Assembly (NCBI RefSeq): GCF_014805685.1
Contig: NC_060906.1
Span: 20,436,126-20,500,125 of the forward strand
Reading direction: 5' to 3'
Origin: Silurus meridionalis
Taxonomy: Eukaryota; Chordata; Actinopteri; Siluriformes; Siluridae
DNA length: 64,000 nt
The number at the start of each line of letters is the position of its first letter. Position 1 is the stretch's first letter. The translations under genes were made by a program, and so were the position numbers. Under the pieces are notes generated by a model that worked only from the letters and a program-made list of their open reading frames with translations, was not told where the DNA came from and made no database searches. Positions 23,531 to 39,711 of this stretch are shown piece by piece.

Positions 23531-24283
23531 ATGAATTTACAGGAAAGAAGTTGATTTGTGAAAAAGAAAACAAACCTCTGTTACCCAAGAACTCAAATCT
23601 ATACGGAGCAATTTATTAAACTATTGGCTTATACATCGATACTGCCAGTAAACGGCTCCTGCTCAGCTATATACTGTAACTGGTGTTGCTTTGTGAATTT
23701 TTTTCATTCTCACACTGCTCTCATTTTCAGTTGCAACCAGTACCCTCCTTCTAATGCATTTCACACTGAGTACTCCATCGCATTATGTTTTCATATTGCT
23801 GTTTTCGGAAGTCAGGTGTTTTTTGTTAGGTGTTCCTTCTGATTTTAAACATTTCACCAGAAAGACAAATAGCATTCGTTCAAAACACAGGTTAAACGTG
23901 TGGACTTTGTAATTCCCACCCGATCAAACTAACAGCAATTAAACACTTCTGTTCCTGTGAGATAAAGTGGGATCTAGGCACTATGACCTAAACTGAAAGT
24001 GCGATGCTGAATAACGGCTATTAAATCCATTTTCTTGCCATTACACTGCGATTCTGAAGTGCTCCAGCAGCGAAAAAAAGGACATGGACTGGAATGTTAT
24101 CAAGCTTTTAAGTGGAAGTACTGGGAGGGCTTTGGGAATTGCTGATGTTCATACCAGTGACAACATATAAATAGCTGAGGTGTTTACAAGAATTTAAAAC
24201 CGTGCAATATGTTTGATAGCGTAACTATTTCTTTTCTTTGCTGCTGTAACAGAAAAATTTGCCCACCGTGGGAAGAATAAAGG

Positions 24284-24341
24284 TATCTTATCTTATCTTA
24301 TCTTATCTTATCTTATCTTATCTTATATTATCTTATCTTAT
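24284..24341. repeat. (TATCT)n pentanucleotide microsatellite
   Basis: About eleven units of ttatc, with one variant unit (ttata) near 24327. Confidence 0.95.
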
Positions 24342-25589
24342 TCAAAGTAGAAATAGGCAGCATACTCATGGGTAATTTGTCTTTTCTGAGACCAAATGAA
24401 TGCAATGGATTTGAGGTGAATTATTTGCCTTTTCTTCACAGAAACATGAATTTTTTCAAATGTGTGGCCTGGAGATTTTAGCAGCGCAACCATTCACAGC
24501 ATTCTTTTCTCCTCGGTCTCCTAAAGTACTGGGAGCTGGGTGTCACTTTATTGTCATTCCACTGATGTGTAACTCTTAAGACGAGGAGGCCATGTTGAAA
24601 ATGACAAGGTCTGCTCCAGATGACTGACTCCTCCAACTCTGCCAATCACAGTGCTCTGGACAAATCACCATGGTTGCATTTTCTGTCAAGTTGCCACACT
24701 GTCAGATTTTTGAGATCGTAGCTCTTCACTCAAGTGGGCGCCACTGAACACGCAATGTGGGCAAACCTAGAATTATTACATCTCATCTTCAACTACTTCA
24801 GCTGTAATTCTTTTTTTCTCAAGCCGCTGAGTGGATATGTTGGGCATATTTCATATTTCATCCATTCCACTGTTCCAGGTTTTTGACTCAAATAGGAATC
24901 CATAGGAATAGAACTAGGAATCCATTTTCAATATCACATTTTTTGAGGTGTTATGGAGGGGTTTATGGAAAGGAGCAGCAGAACTCAAATAATGGCCTGG
25001 AAGTGCATCATAAATTATAGTCATTTCCTTACAGGCTATTGAAAGAAAAGACCAGAAACGTATTTCTAATAGGAGCATGATGCAATGGCAGAATGACAAA
25101 CCCTGCATCATTTAAACCAGACAAAACCCTATTAATACGGCTAATTAGGCCAATGGTTGATGACACAAATGGAATTCCGCACACGTACAGTAGTTAAAAA
25201 AAAATAAAAAATTCAGTGGAAGTATGGAAAATGAGTGCATTGCCACCTAGACAGGTGTACATCTCCTACAAGCTCGCTCTGTGTCTGGCCGGTGCATTAG
25301 TGTCACTCTGATCTTAATGGGATACTGAAATAGGGACTCCTATTGTCAGCATTAATGACATTGAGAGCCCCTCCTCATATTGATCAGAGACAAAGTGCCA
25401 GCCGAGCTCTTGGCACACTGCAGTTTAGTCCAATACTCATTTTGATACACCTTCCTATGCAGGTATTTGACAAGTTCTACATTTAGTTAAGCCCTTCTGT
25501 AAAGACCAGTTAAGAAATGTTAATGCCTGGGGACAAACCTACTTCAAAATCCCTGGCAACCCTAAAGCTTTAGCATGTTTCACCAGTGG

Positions 25590-25800
25590 CAGACAGTAAC
25601 AAAGTAAAAGTAATTCGTTACTGTACTTAAGAAGCTTTTTTTTGTGTGTCTATACTTTACTGATTTATCTGCTTAAGTACATTTAAAGGCAAACGCTTTT
25701 GTGCATTTGATAAGTGGAAGTTTACTGGATTAATATTTTACCAAGTGTATCTTTGCTTCAACTCAAGTACGTGGTCTGTGTACTTTACAACAAATTACAG
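25590..25800. repeat. AAGTA-rich dispersed repeat K
   Basis: Contains 'aaagtaattcgttactgtac' and 'ttatctgcttaagtacattt', like the copies near 10.8 and 56 kb. Confidence 0.45.
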
Positions 25801-26273
25801 TCCATATACTCTATAGCTGATATAGTATAGAGAACATACAAAAGATGGAACCATTCTGCATTCTTGCATTCTCAGGTTCATGAGATACGTTTATGCATTG
25901 CAATGAATTGGTTTAAGCCTAACGCATAAGCAGTTAAGCTTTGCAAAGCTCCCGGTAAAACCCTCAATAAAACAAGGCAAACATCCGCAGTCCATTAAAG
26001 CACTTGCACTAGCACACTTCAAAAAGGGTCTATTCTGTTACCTCTTCTCTGCTTTAAGTAAAATCCTCTATAAAGAATTGCCATGAAAGTGTTTCAAAAC
26101 TGGAATAATGAGTTTGTACGAATAAAACCTACAAAGAAAACATAATACCCAATCACAATCTCCATTCGCAAGGATCATATTACTGCACAGACCTGCACAG
26201 TTCTCCCTGTTTCTGTTCGTTTTTTGGGCAGACGCCCCCCACCCACCTTTTGGGTGGATTTAAGCATGGAAAA

Positions 26274-26275
<2 letters not shown>

Positions 26276-26305
<30 letters not shown>
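26276..26305. repeat. (GT)n microsatellite
   Basis: Fifteen GT units. Confidence 0.95.
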
Positions 26306-26306
<1 letters not shown>

Positions 26307-27544
26307 GGGGTGTTTGCCCTGTGATAGATTGACTGACATCTCATCTTGGTTGTATCCTTGCATCGTTCTCAAGATAGATTAATGAATGTATTTAATGAAA
26401 GTGAGAGATGCTTCATTTAACTCAAAATGTAAAGTGCTACCGAACATTTCAATTGAAAACATAATTAAACCTGTGATGATCTGTGACTCAACCCAAACTC
26501 TCCACATAGACAATACCCAGAGCTACAGATTGACCTGGAGAACTTGGAAATGTGAAAATGCAAACCTACCTAATGTTCCATCCACAAATTCAATTACTGC
26601 AGAGAAATTCAAGCTAGGCGACATTAGCTTTCTGCTTGTTCTTTGAATAGCAAGCATGTCTTAACAGTGTATTTTAAACAATGCCTTAATGTGTTCACAC
26701 GAGCAAAATAACATAGCTTGTTTAGTTGGAGTTGGTGTTTAATCTGGTGTTGAATCTATAATGATTTTAGATGTTCAGCTAATTTATGAGTTGCTCAGAA
26801 GCTCATTGTTCTGCACATCTAACGGACGGTATAATAGTGATTGGTCATTCATGAATGATTCGTTCAATTTGAACAAGTCTATAATGTGATTCAGAAGAAA
26901 GAGTCATCTAAACGAGTGATTTGTTCATTATCTACTGGACGAGCATGAGCAAAACAGAGCAAAATCTCTGTAGGTTATGTACAGGAAACAGAAACTGAGT
27001 AGTTTAACGCTCGACACTTTTAATCCGAGTCGTTCATTCTTTTATGACGTGACTCCCTAAACGCAACACAATGCAATAAATCAGGGTTGTTTTTTGGTCT
27101 GAATCTTGACATTATTGTTACAGTAATTATGGGAGTCACGTGACAAATGAACTAATGACATGGACCAGAAGATATGAGAGGTGAATCTACTCATTCTGAT
27201 AATCATAATTTGTCCTTAGTTGCATTGTCATGTTTTCATCATTGAAGCTATAGTCAAAGATGGTGTATGTAGTTGTTTTGGGGATCTGCTTATTAAAAAT
27301 GTAACATTTTATATTATTTCTGATCAAAGGAACGAAATGAACTAAATGACTCAAAAAACAAAAAGTTAATTCATTTTTATGTACAAGATTCAAAGGAACC
27401 GAATCGCTAAAATTATCTGATTTTCCCATAACTCCTGTATATGACTTTACAAAGGACATTAGTCATGATCACTCACTCCAGTGATTATGAGAGGATTTCT
27501 CACTCTCCTGTGTTTGAAATGTTTTAATGATTTATAATCACACT
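26306..27544. other. Repeat-like sequence with GAATGATTCGTTCA core
   Basis: The part 26845-27130 contains atgaatgattcgttcaattt and 'gagtcgttcattcttttatg', motifs I recall as widespread in fish genomes. The remainder has no recognised feature. Confidence 0.35.
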
Positions 27545-27775
27545 TGGAGTCACACAAATGAGAATAGGTTCCCTTTTGAGTCTGTTTCCTCTTAAAATTT
27601 CTTCCTCATACAGGGAGATTTTCTTTGCCACATTTAGCCCAGGCTCACTGTTTGGGGAATAATACAATATAAGTGAATGTTGTTCTATTATTCTTATGGT
27701 CTGTAAAGCTGTTTTTTTTTGACACAATGCCCATTGTAAAAACCACTAAAGAAATAAAACTGAATCACAATTTAC
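27545..27775 (-). repeat. Dispersed repeat R, inverted
   Basis: Inverse of the family order: 'gaataggttcccttttgagt', then 'gtttcctcttaaaatttctt', then 'tctgtaaagctgttttt', as near 59.5 kb. Confidence 0.6.
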
Positions 27776-28485
27776 AGAATTGTGGCCTTTTGTACAAATG
27801 TACACAATTTTACAAGTTTTACTCCTTGTGAATTATTGAAATTCTCTAATCTCTTGTATTTCAGAGCAGCTTGGAAAGCTGTTCTAACAGACCCCCATGG
27901 ACTTGGATGATGGACAGTGATCAATGGCCAAAATGGTTGGAGCAGAAGCATCTTCGACAAGCACTTACAGAGCTCTGCCCTGGTTGCGGCGTAATGCCGA
28001 AGATCAGGCAATGAACCAGGCAAAGCTCCTGTTCTCAGATGGGAATGCACAGAGACTGAAAGTCAATCAGGGGAAAAAAGTTATTGACTGCTTTGCAGAC
28101 TGTTCAGTAGCATGAAGCTTGACTCGTACGCTATGCAGGTTTTCTTGCCGAAAACGCAGAGCTACCTCAATGATGGATGCGGTGATAATATTTCAACAAA
28201 AAGTACCAAAGCAGACTTTGGTAAGCCTGGCTGCAACGTGACCTCAGTCTTAAAAACTTGGAATGTGTCACTTTTGCAGGACAATTTTCTCAGGTCAGAT
28301 CTGGTAGTGGTAAGGTATACAGTATATATACAACTTTTGGCACTGGTCCAGTGGAGAAGTGACACTTGATTTCAATTCTTCAAATTGAAAAATGTGTGGC
28401 TAGTTCTACAACATGTATATGCTAACAAGAGGAAACTTCCTTATTATTGTGAAACTGGACAAGTTAGAAACTGGGTATTTAAATG
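27776..28485. other. No recognised feature
   Basis: Partly resembles a decayed family-T fossil near 27870-27990 (tggatgatggacagtgat). No gene is supported. Confidence 0.3.
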
Positions 28486-28487
28486 TA

Positions 28488-30101
<1,614 letters not shown>

Positions 30102-30128
30102 TATGTGTATGATATTCAGGTATCCACA

Positions 30129-30131
<3 letters not shown>

Positions 30132-30193
<62 letters not shown>
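30132..30193. repeat. (AT)n microsatellite
   Basis: About 31 units, starting 30 bp beyond the right end of Tc1 copy A. Confidence 0.95.
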
Positions 30194-30195
<2 letters not shown>

Positions 30196-31259
30196 TTGCA
30201 TGCTTGTCACACTAGAGAATTGTCATTGTTTCAGATCATCAAGCTAATTTAAATATTAGTAAAATATTAGTTTAGTTTTATCTGAACCAGTAAAGTGTGA
30301 CAAACATGCAAAAAAAAAAAAAGAAATCAGGAAGGGGGCAAACACTTTTTCACACCACTGTATATATAAATAATATTAAGTCCCTCTGGATAAGAGTGTC
30401 TGTCTAAATACCTCAAATATAAACGGTAAACTGTTTTCTTTTACAAATTTACTAGTCTAAGCTCAAACACTATAGTCCTTTGTGTCAGAACCAGAGCACA
30501 AACCTGAAGATAATGGGGTTTCTTTAATAAAGTGATAGTGATTCTTCTCAAGTATGGTGTAATTAGTAACTATCTCAGACTCACAACCTTGAATCTAGCA
30601 GCCTTTAGGGTGAAATCTATATATCTGATTTCCTATTATTCAGATCGATCTGACCCTGTGTTGAATAAGTAATTAAAACTTCCTGATGCCAAGTTCTATT
30701 GACCTATTTCTAACCTCAGGAGAACTGTTGCCGGCAGCAAATTAGTGCAAACTCAAATCCCTGAGAGGAATCAGAGGCACCTGGTTTAGGTTACTTTTGA
30801 CACAATGAGCCAACTCAGATCGAGTCGGACTATTCTGCTCATGTCTGATCATTTGCTGAGCACTGAATTTTGTTATTGCAGTTCTTGCAGTTCTCGCAGG
30901 GTTCTTAAACGCGAAACAGCAAGTCTTTTAAACGGTTCCTTGGGACGTTTTGTAATGTGGAAAAAACACCATCTTAGCACAACAACACTGCACATTCATA
31001 AATTGTAGTGGATATTAAATAAACTTATTGTCAGGCATCACCTGCATAATGGCCACCTGACTATTAACTATTTATGTCGTTTGGAAGACATTTTCAGTAA
31101 TGACATTTGGCAGGTAACTTATAAAGAGCAACTTACACATTATGGTCAAAGGCCTTTCCTGCCATATGTGTTTTTTTGCTGTGGGATTTGAACTCACAAC
31201 CTTCTAATCAGATGTCCAACATCAATAAGCTAGCACATCCTTATGTGGTTAACCCCGAA
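30194..31259. other. No recognised gene
   Basis: Spacer between the two Tc1 copies. AT-rich; no repeat family assigned. Confidence 0.35.
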
Positions 31260-31647
31260 ACTGTTGCCACAATGTTAAAGGCACATAATAGTCTAAAATG
31301 TCTTGGTATAATGTAGCATTATGATTTCTCTTCACTGGAAATAAGCAGCCCAACAGCATGACAAATTCCTTTGTGATAAAAAGGGCTCTATGAAAAAAAT
31401 TATGTGCCAGGTTTTACAATAAAAGAATTCTAGTGTCCTGCACAAAGACTTGACCTACAATCAACTAGTACAGCTTTGGGGTGAATTGGAACACAATAAT
31501 GTATCCCAGGAAGTCCACAACCAAAATTTTGTTGCTGAATGGACAAATTTTCAACACCATGCTGCAAAATCCAGTGGAAAGCCTTACCAGATGAGTGAAG
31601 GTTATTAAAACAGCAAAGAGAGAACTTACATGTTTAACAAGAATACA
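31260..31647 (+). mobile_element. Tc1-like fossil (family T), interrupted by Tc1 copy B
   Basis: Decayed blocks 'tttggggtgaattggaacac', 'aaatccagtggaaagcctta' and 'gttattaaaacagcaaagag' match the order in other family-T fossils. Copy B sits just after it. Confidence 0.5.
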
Positions 31648-31649
31648 TA

Positions 31650-33265
<1,616 letters not shown>

Positions 33266-33335
<70 letters not shown>

Positions 33336-33347
33336 ACACACACACAC
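33266..33347. repeat. (TA)n followed by (CA)n
   Basis: (TA) units to 33333, then CA units at about 33335-33347, directly abutting the right end of Tc1 copy B. Confidence 0.95.
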
Positions 33348-35220
33348 CTGAGCAGGGAGGGTTTTGGGCTATACTCAAGGGCCCAGCATTGATGATATGG
33401 CAGTGCTGCGGTTTTGACTTCACCACCTTCCAATCAGTAGTCCAACACCCTAACCAATGATCTTTTGAAGCAAAATATTTCAAACTTCCGTACCTCAGTG
33501 GCCAAACAAACTAATCTAGCAATCAAGTCACAGATGTTTTGAACTAGAAGAGTCCAGAAAATCAGAGCCCAGACCTGTAATATTTTGTAATTCAGCATTA
33601 CCATGTGCACTCTTAGAATTTAATTAAATCTGTTTGTTCAGAAAGAGGGATGCCAAGTAATCAAAAGTAGCTAAGTCATTCTTACAGAACCCCTTTTTTA
33701 CACAAGAATACATTTAAAACTTCTGTATATATCGTGAATTTATTGTAAAAATCCACATTTCTTCAGCTTGTCTTGATAACATCAACACACTAAGGTTAAA
33801 ATCTACCATCAGAAATAATTCTGCCTTGAAGTGTTGATAAAAAATTCACAGAAAAACAGAACTTTCACAGAAAGGTGAATTCCTTTTAGAACGCTAAAAG
33901 GTCTGAAGGTCTAAAAAACTCGTTTTTAAACACATCGGCACGTGTAATCACTGGAACACTGGGCGAGATTCAGGAATACAGCCTGGATAGAAGGATAGTC
34001 CACATGAACAGCCTAAAGATCCTAAAGTTACTGAGAAACTCAAGAACTAAGAGAATGGATTTGGACTGTAACAAATATCAACATTCAGCTAAAATGGCAC
34101 CAATCACTGAACAGAACATCTCCAAGAAGGGAAAAAAATAATGAATGAACATTTGGTGCCTCACAGATAAGGATGGGTTCCTGTTTTAGTCTGGTTCCTC
34201 TCAAGTTTTCTTCCTCATACCATCTCAGAGAGTTTTTCCACATGGGCATGAAGAGTACATGTAAGACTCCACAGACAAAGTACAAGCTCTGGATCAAATC
34301 TAGGACCCTGAAGCTCTGCGACAGCTACGCCACCATACCACTACCAAAATAGCTGATAACAGCTCAAATACGGACGTTTCGACTTAGTCAGTTACAAAAG
34401 AGTGCAAAAGTCCACTAACAGTTTGGAATAGATACATCACAGATCATCTGGAAAGACGTCTGGCAGACTTCTTTTCTGCTAAAGTACTATCTCTGTTCTC
34501 TCGCTTCCCTCCATGCCCCAGCGGCAATGATGGGTGCTGATGGGAAATGATGGTCTTATTGAGCTAGTGCATGGACTCTCCCTCATTTGTTCAGATGGGC
34601 CTGGAGCTGACAGACTCAGATTTTTCCCCCCCACCACTTCCCAGGAAAATTGACTAGAAATCACCTTATCACAATTTTTTTTATCCCCTTGACAGTTTAT
34701 CAGAATCCTTCCATTTACTGTATATGAGCACTCGGAGTGTGCTGACAGAGAGTGGGCGAGATGCATTTTAAGCCTTCTTCGTAGTAAAGGGCAAAGATAA
34801 ACCTCAAGCAACTGACTTTTATAGATTGAGTTTCTGGCTTTAACAGCAATATCACTTTCCGCACCCACACAGAAATATCCATATGACAAATGGCAACTCA
34901 TAAGGGCAGGGAAACTTGTTAAAAGTTTTAAGGACGGGTACGCAAGTAAAAGATTTGCAGAATAAAGCATGTACAGTGTAGAAAAGAAGAGTGGGCTTAG
35001 CAAGTGGAAGGATCAGGAATAAAGGTGATTTGATCTCATATGTGTGATCTCAATATTGTGATAAACATTTTTAATTATTATGCATATTTATAGACTTTCC
35101 ATAATTTCACTATAAATAAAGGTTTGAAATAAGCAAAATGGTCTTTTAGTGGAATTATCATTTCCAACTTGATAAAACTATAAATAGCTAGAAATATGCT
35201 AGGTATCATATTTGCTTTAT
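33348..35220. other. Intronic sequence with a repeat R fragment
   Basis: Apart from the R fragment at 34145-34270, no feature is recognised. A minus-strand frame of 174 codons at 34479-35003 shows no family motif; I do not call it a gene. Confidence 0.4.
34145..34270 (-). repeat. Dispersed repeat R, inverted fragment
   Basis: Contains 'aaggatgggttcctgtttta', 'tctggttcctctcaagtttt' and 'tcttcctcataccatctcag', the inverse of the middle blocks at 22.9 kb. Confidence 0.6.

Positions 35221-35290
<70 letters not shown>
35221..35290. repeat. (GATA)n microsatellite
   Basis: About 17 uninterrupted units. Confidence 0.97.
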
Positions 35291-35291
<1 letters not shown>

Positions 35292-35523
35292 GTACATGTG
35301 TACTGACTGCAATCCTTTTGAAGAAAGCGCTAAAGAATCCATAGTGCTAGCGTTAGCCGCTAACCAGGAAGCTTAAATTACATTTAAAAAGAGAAAATCC
35401 TGACAATCAAGGGAGTAAAATAATGAGTGAAGGCTGGAAGGAATGAAGGCATTAGTTTAAGTATGCTGAAATAAGTAGAACAGTTATATATATCATGTCT
35501 TTAGAAAATGAAATATTAAATAT

Positions 35524-35526
<3 letters not shown>

Positions 35527-35577
<51 letters not shown>
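35527..35577. repeat. (CA)n microsatellite
   Basis: About 25 CA units. Confidence 0.97.
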
Positions 35578-35579
<2 letters not shown>

Positions 35580-37401
35580 TGTATAACCCAAATGGGGATT
35601 AACAAATGTAAGCTACTGTTTATTCAATCAAATTTGTGCTAAAATTATAAAAATGTAAAATGTTTGAATGTTGCAGTTTACTAAAGTTAATAATATTAAT
35701 AAACTGCATTCATAAAAAGGACAAGCAGTTTTATGTTTTGCACCCCTCCCCCTAACTGTGCCAGAATTGATCCGAACATAACGAACCGAGGTTTATGAAT
35801 TTTGTGTATTATTACACCCCTAGTAGGTATCTAGATCATGTTATTCATTCCAGGGAGATGTTCACTATCCCAGGAGGAAATTCATAATTGAAAAGATTTT
35901 TAAATAACATTATTTGCCTTATCCAAGATATCTTCTCATGCTACGGTAAAAGTAATAATAATAAAAATCTTTATTTTATATAGCGCCTATAAAGGTTAAC
36001 TCGGAAACTAAAAGCACTTTCCAAAAAAGGAAATAAAAATCGAATAAAAAATTGTATTAACATTGCAGATGCATTAAAAAAATGTGTTTTAAGTAATATA
36101 GAAGGTGGATATCTGCAACAATTTCACACACACTGACAAGCTAATTTAGTCATTAGACATAAAATCTGTTTTAATCTGCGATTCCTGGGATTCAGTCTGT
36201 GATCTCCAAATTTCAAAAATCATACAGTTCTAATAACATCAGCATTTCCAAACTGCCACTGACCCTTTTTCTTGTGAAATTGGACCAGTTCCCAGAATCC
36301 ATTGGAAACCAGCCAAGCCTTGTTAAGCTGGAGGAAATCAGAGCGAATATCTTGTTGAGCACTGTGTGCTACTAGGTGGTGTTTTAGTTTGACATTTGCT
36401 AGATAAAAAGGTTGGGTATTTTTTTGTTTTCTTTGCTTTTTTCCCTCACAAAGTACATTTTCACTAAAATGTCACCACTAGAGAATCTGATGTTTAAAGA
36501 AACGCCTCTCCCAGGAATGGCTCGCCACTAATTCTGGGACCGAACCAGTCATGAGCTAATCCCTATAAACAAGCCATTCATAGCAATACACCTTCACTAT
36601 CCTTAATCTTTGCCAATTGGATTTGCACATTGCTCGATGCTTGATGTACTATTTCCATTGCATATTTTGCTACTGCAATTTTGTAACTATGACATCCATT
36701 TCACAGAGCCCTGGAGATCAGGAATTACAGCAATTACAGTAACAGCACATTGAAGAAATAATTTCGACCAAATCAAATCCATCAAACTAATTATACGCTC
36801 AAAAGGGGACGCGGTGCAATCTCTTAACACGAAACACAAAAGCTGCATGCACGTCGTAACAAAATGGACGTCTGTTTTTATTTCACAGCAGATTTTCAGA
36901 GGTTCATCAGTAGATAATACCTAAACAGTGCAGGTGTGAGTCAGGGGGACTTTACACAAGCACTTTACTGTCCTGTTTTTAGAAAGAATGCAATAAAATA
37001 AGGACAATGAAATGAAATCCGAATGAAATCTACGGAAACCTTTAGCTAAAAGTAGATTATTTCAACAGAAAGTGAACAGATTAATGCGTGAATGATTTTA
37101 TACACGATGGATTATATAATCAATTATAATTCTTCACAAATTCGGCCTCAGAACTCATTCCTCAATCATTTTCAGAAGCCTATTATAAATAATAATTGTA
37201 CTATATGTCAATCAGTGATAGTGAAATCTTCTCCAACAGATGTAAAGCATGCCTTCCAAGTTTTTTACAAATTAATGCATCCAGTCATTTATTTGATTTA
37301 TTATTATTTTTTATCAAATATTCTAAAATATTATTGTATATATTACTTAACCAAGCAGGCATTTTGTTTAAAATAGCTGAGATCACAATTATTATTAATA
37401 A
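35578..37401. other. No recognised feature
   Basis: AT-rich intronic sequence. The part 36580-36900 looks unique and repeat-free. Confidence 0.35.
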
Positions 37402-37742
37402 TCTTCTTCTTCTTCTTTCGGCTTCTCTCTTTAGGTGACGCCACAGCGGATCATCTGTCTCCATACCCCCCTGTCCTCTACATCTGCCTCTTTAACACCA
37501 ACTACATGCATGTCTTCCCTCACCACATCCATAAACCTCCTCCTTGGTCTTCCTCTTTTCCTCCTTCCTGGTGGCTCCATCCTCAGCATTCTTCTACTGA
37601 TATACCCCATGTCCCTCCTCTGCACATGTCCAAACCATCTCAATCTCGCCTCCCTCACTTTGTCCCCAAAACGTCCAACATGCGCTGTCCCTCTAATAAA
37701 CTCATTTCTAATCCTGTCCATCCTCGTCACTCCCAATGAAAC
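37402..37742 (-). mobile_element. 5'-truncated LINE, same family as at 5.1 kb
   Basis: The minus strand carries an open frame (37431-37736) with GVTRMDRIRNEF, LRWFGHVQRRDMGY, GRRKRGRPRRRFMD and RQMIRCG, the C-terminal tail of the LINE polyprotein. The 3' end reads into gagaagccgaaagaagaaga. The frame is not shifted here, unlike the copy at 5.1 kb, but only about 100 codons remain. It interrupts or abuts a piece of repeat R that starts at about 37760. Confidence 0.82.
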
Positions 37743-37759
37743 TGCGTTAATAAAAAATA

Positions 37760-37960
37760 CTAAGCAACTTAATGGTTTATTAGACTATTGATGTGGAACC
37801 ATCCCAAGCTGCACAGAGTGGACTCCAAATAAAGAAAACTCCTCCCAGAGGTTGGGTGTCAGGATGAATCTGGGTAGATTTGAAGAAAAGAAAAGGACAG
37901 GAACTCTGGTCACTGGTACCTCATCCTATACAATTGTGTTCCTCCAACTTTGTGGGAACA
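37760..37960 (+). repeat. Dispersed repeat R, middle block
   Basis: 'ttgatgtggaaccatcccaa' through 'ctcctcccagaggttgggtg' to 'tcactggtacctcatcc' matches 23165-23310. Confidence 0.6.
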
Positions 37961-38501
37961 GTTTGTGGTAGAACCACAGATGGCTAGAAAAATATATTGT
38001 ATTTATAGTGTTTATATATCAAGCAAATAATGAATTATACTGAAATCCTGGTTTAATATACATTAATAATTTCCTCACAAGCATTTTGAATATTTCTGTA
38101 ATTCAATTACCGTTCTTAGAAATTCACAATCATAACTTTTTATAAAAACTTACACATAAATGAAAGAAAGATTGTGAAATTGAGATTATTTACATGTTTT
38201 TGGTCGGAGACTCCATGTCAGAATCTATGCACGCTATTCGTTTGGAAACCGCTAAGATAGATTTGACAAGTGGACAACTGTTAGGAGGAAGATATCACAA
38301 GGATCCTCGAGCAACCAGAATTTTACTGGTTGTACTGTGAAAAATTGCCTGGGTTCAAAATATGGTAGTAAGGAGTAGAAATAGAGAAGGGAACAGAAGT
38401 TCACATGTCCTTCAGGGAGAGCAGTTGTGTTCTTAGGCTGCTGGTTAATGCCTCGTGATCTGGCTGCAATGAACAGGTTCTATTCCTGCCAAATTGCTTG
38501 G

Positions 38502-38552
<51 letters not shown>

Positions 38553-39044
38553 AACACACAGTAGAAGAGGTTGTTGTGTTATTTACTTGTCTGCCTCTCT
38601 CTCTCTCTCTCTCTCTCCTTTCTCTCTCCCCTTACTATCCCGTCTACTTGTGCCACCTCTGCCCAGGGTCCGTTCCCCCCACTAAAGGCGACTGTATCAT
38701 CTTTTACACATAAAGAAACATCCCAAGGCCAGAGACTGACAGTATTTTTACACACAATACGAAGATGCAGTGGTTCAAAATAGAAGATTTGTGTGTGCGC
38801 TACGATGTATCAAGACACGAAGCCCATGTTATGAGGAAGACAGCCGATATGAACTTTCTCTGCAAGTGCAAATTAGATTGACCTGCAATGGCAAATACCA
38901 GATTGGATTTTTTTTTTTTCCCTCCCAAGGAACAAAACTGTATTTATGTCACTCCGGTCACTCTTTCTGCTTCCAGCCTTTTGGCACATGTTGCCTTCTC
39001 GGCGAGAGATAGAGCGTGTTTCAACTCGCAGAGATCGAGGTTGG
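37961..39044. other. Intronic sequence with (CA)n and (CT)n
   Basis: (CA)n at 38506-38547 and (CT)n at about 38595-38617. No gene recognised. Confidence 0.45.
38506..38617. repeat. (CA)n ... (CT)n microsatellites
   Basis: 21 CA units, a spacer of about 45 bp, then a CT-rich run. Confidence 0.95.
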
Positions 39045-39106
39045 GTTTTTCTTACCTACCCGCACTTAGTTTTTCTTACCTACCCGCACTTAGTTTTTCT
39101 TAGCTA
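39045..39106. repeat. 24-bp tandem repeat, about 2.5 units
   Basis: Units of tttttcttacctacccgcac plus ttag are repeated. The last unit is cut at the TA where M4 begins. Confidence 0.85.
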
Positions 39107-39709
39107 CCGTAATGTTCGGACTATTAAACGAACCCAAATTCAATATAATATAATGAATTTGACAAAGATTTTTAGTTTGAACATAAATACGCCGCACCTG
39201 TCTATAAGCCGTGTCTACACTGAAACTAATGAACTTTACACAGGCTTTAATGAAAGACAGTGTCTGTTACACGGCTTGTATCTAAACAGTAGCCTACCAA
39301 GAAAGTCATTGTTCACTGTCTTCTTCCTTCCTTTCACAACAATTTCTCTCGAGAGTTTTTCTTTTGGCATCGTCGTGCGTTTGATGCCGTGCAGCTCAGA
39401 ACACAGGTGAAGTGCGTGTTTTCATGCCCGGTTGTTTTCAGCGTGACGAATGATTCGCATTTCCTGTAGACAGTCAGGTCAAACGTCAGAGGAACCTCAT
39501 CCATATTTATGATGTGGTGCGGCCCGATTCAGTGGGAGCGCATCTGATTTTATATAAAGAGTTTCATTGGTTCACCTGAACCCGTTCAGCAATTTCATTG
39601 GTCTAATGTTATGGGGCTCAGTTTTTTTGTCTTGAAAATCCATAAATTAGCCGCTTCATTGTTTAAGCCATGGGGTTCAAAGCGTGGGGAAAAAGTACGG
39701 AAAATACGG
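39107..39709 (+). mobile_element. Family M copy M4, retains pogo-type transposase segment
   Basis: 603 bp flanked by TA (39105-39106 and 39710-39711), with ends ccgtaatgttcgg and the inverse of ccgtattttccg. Between about 39400 and 39510 it holds sequence missing from M1, M2 and M5. The minus strand there reads NMDEVPLTFDLTVYRK, then TLKTTGHENTHFTCVLSCTA. The N-M-D-E block with the following T-T-G-H-E is the signature around the first catalytic Asp of pogo/Tigger-like DDE transposases (DDE_1 family). This shows family M descends from a pogo-type element. Only about 45 codons are left, so M4 cannot act. Confidence 0.82.
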
Positions 39710-39711
39710 TA

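Larger units (their letters stand above)
23531..26275. other. Mostly unique intronic sequence
   Basis: Holds a pentanucleotide array (24284-24341) and an AAGTA-type repeat (25590-25800). The part 24360-25450 is one of the longest stretches in the window without visible repeats. I see no exon in it. Confidence 0.4.

Noticed and set aside
34479..35003. 174-codon minus-strand frame
   Set aside because: No recognisable domain, no splice or repeat context that would support it, and length within chance for this window.
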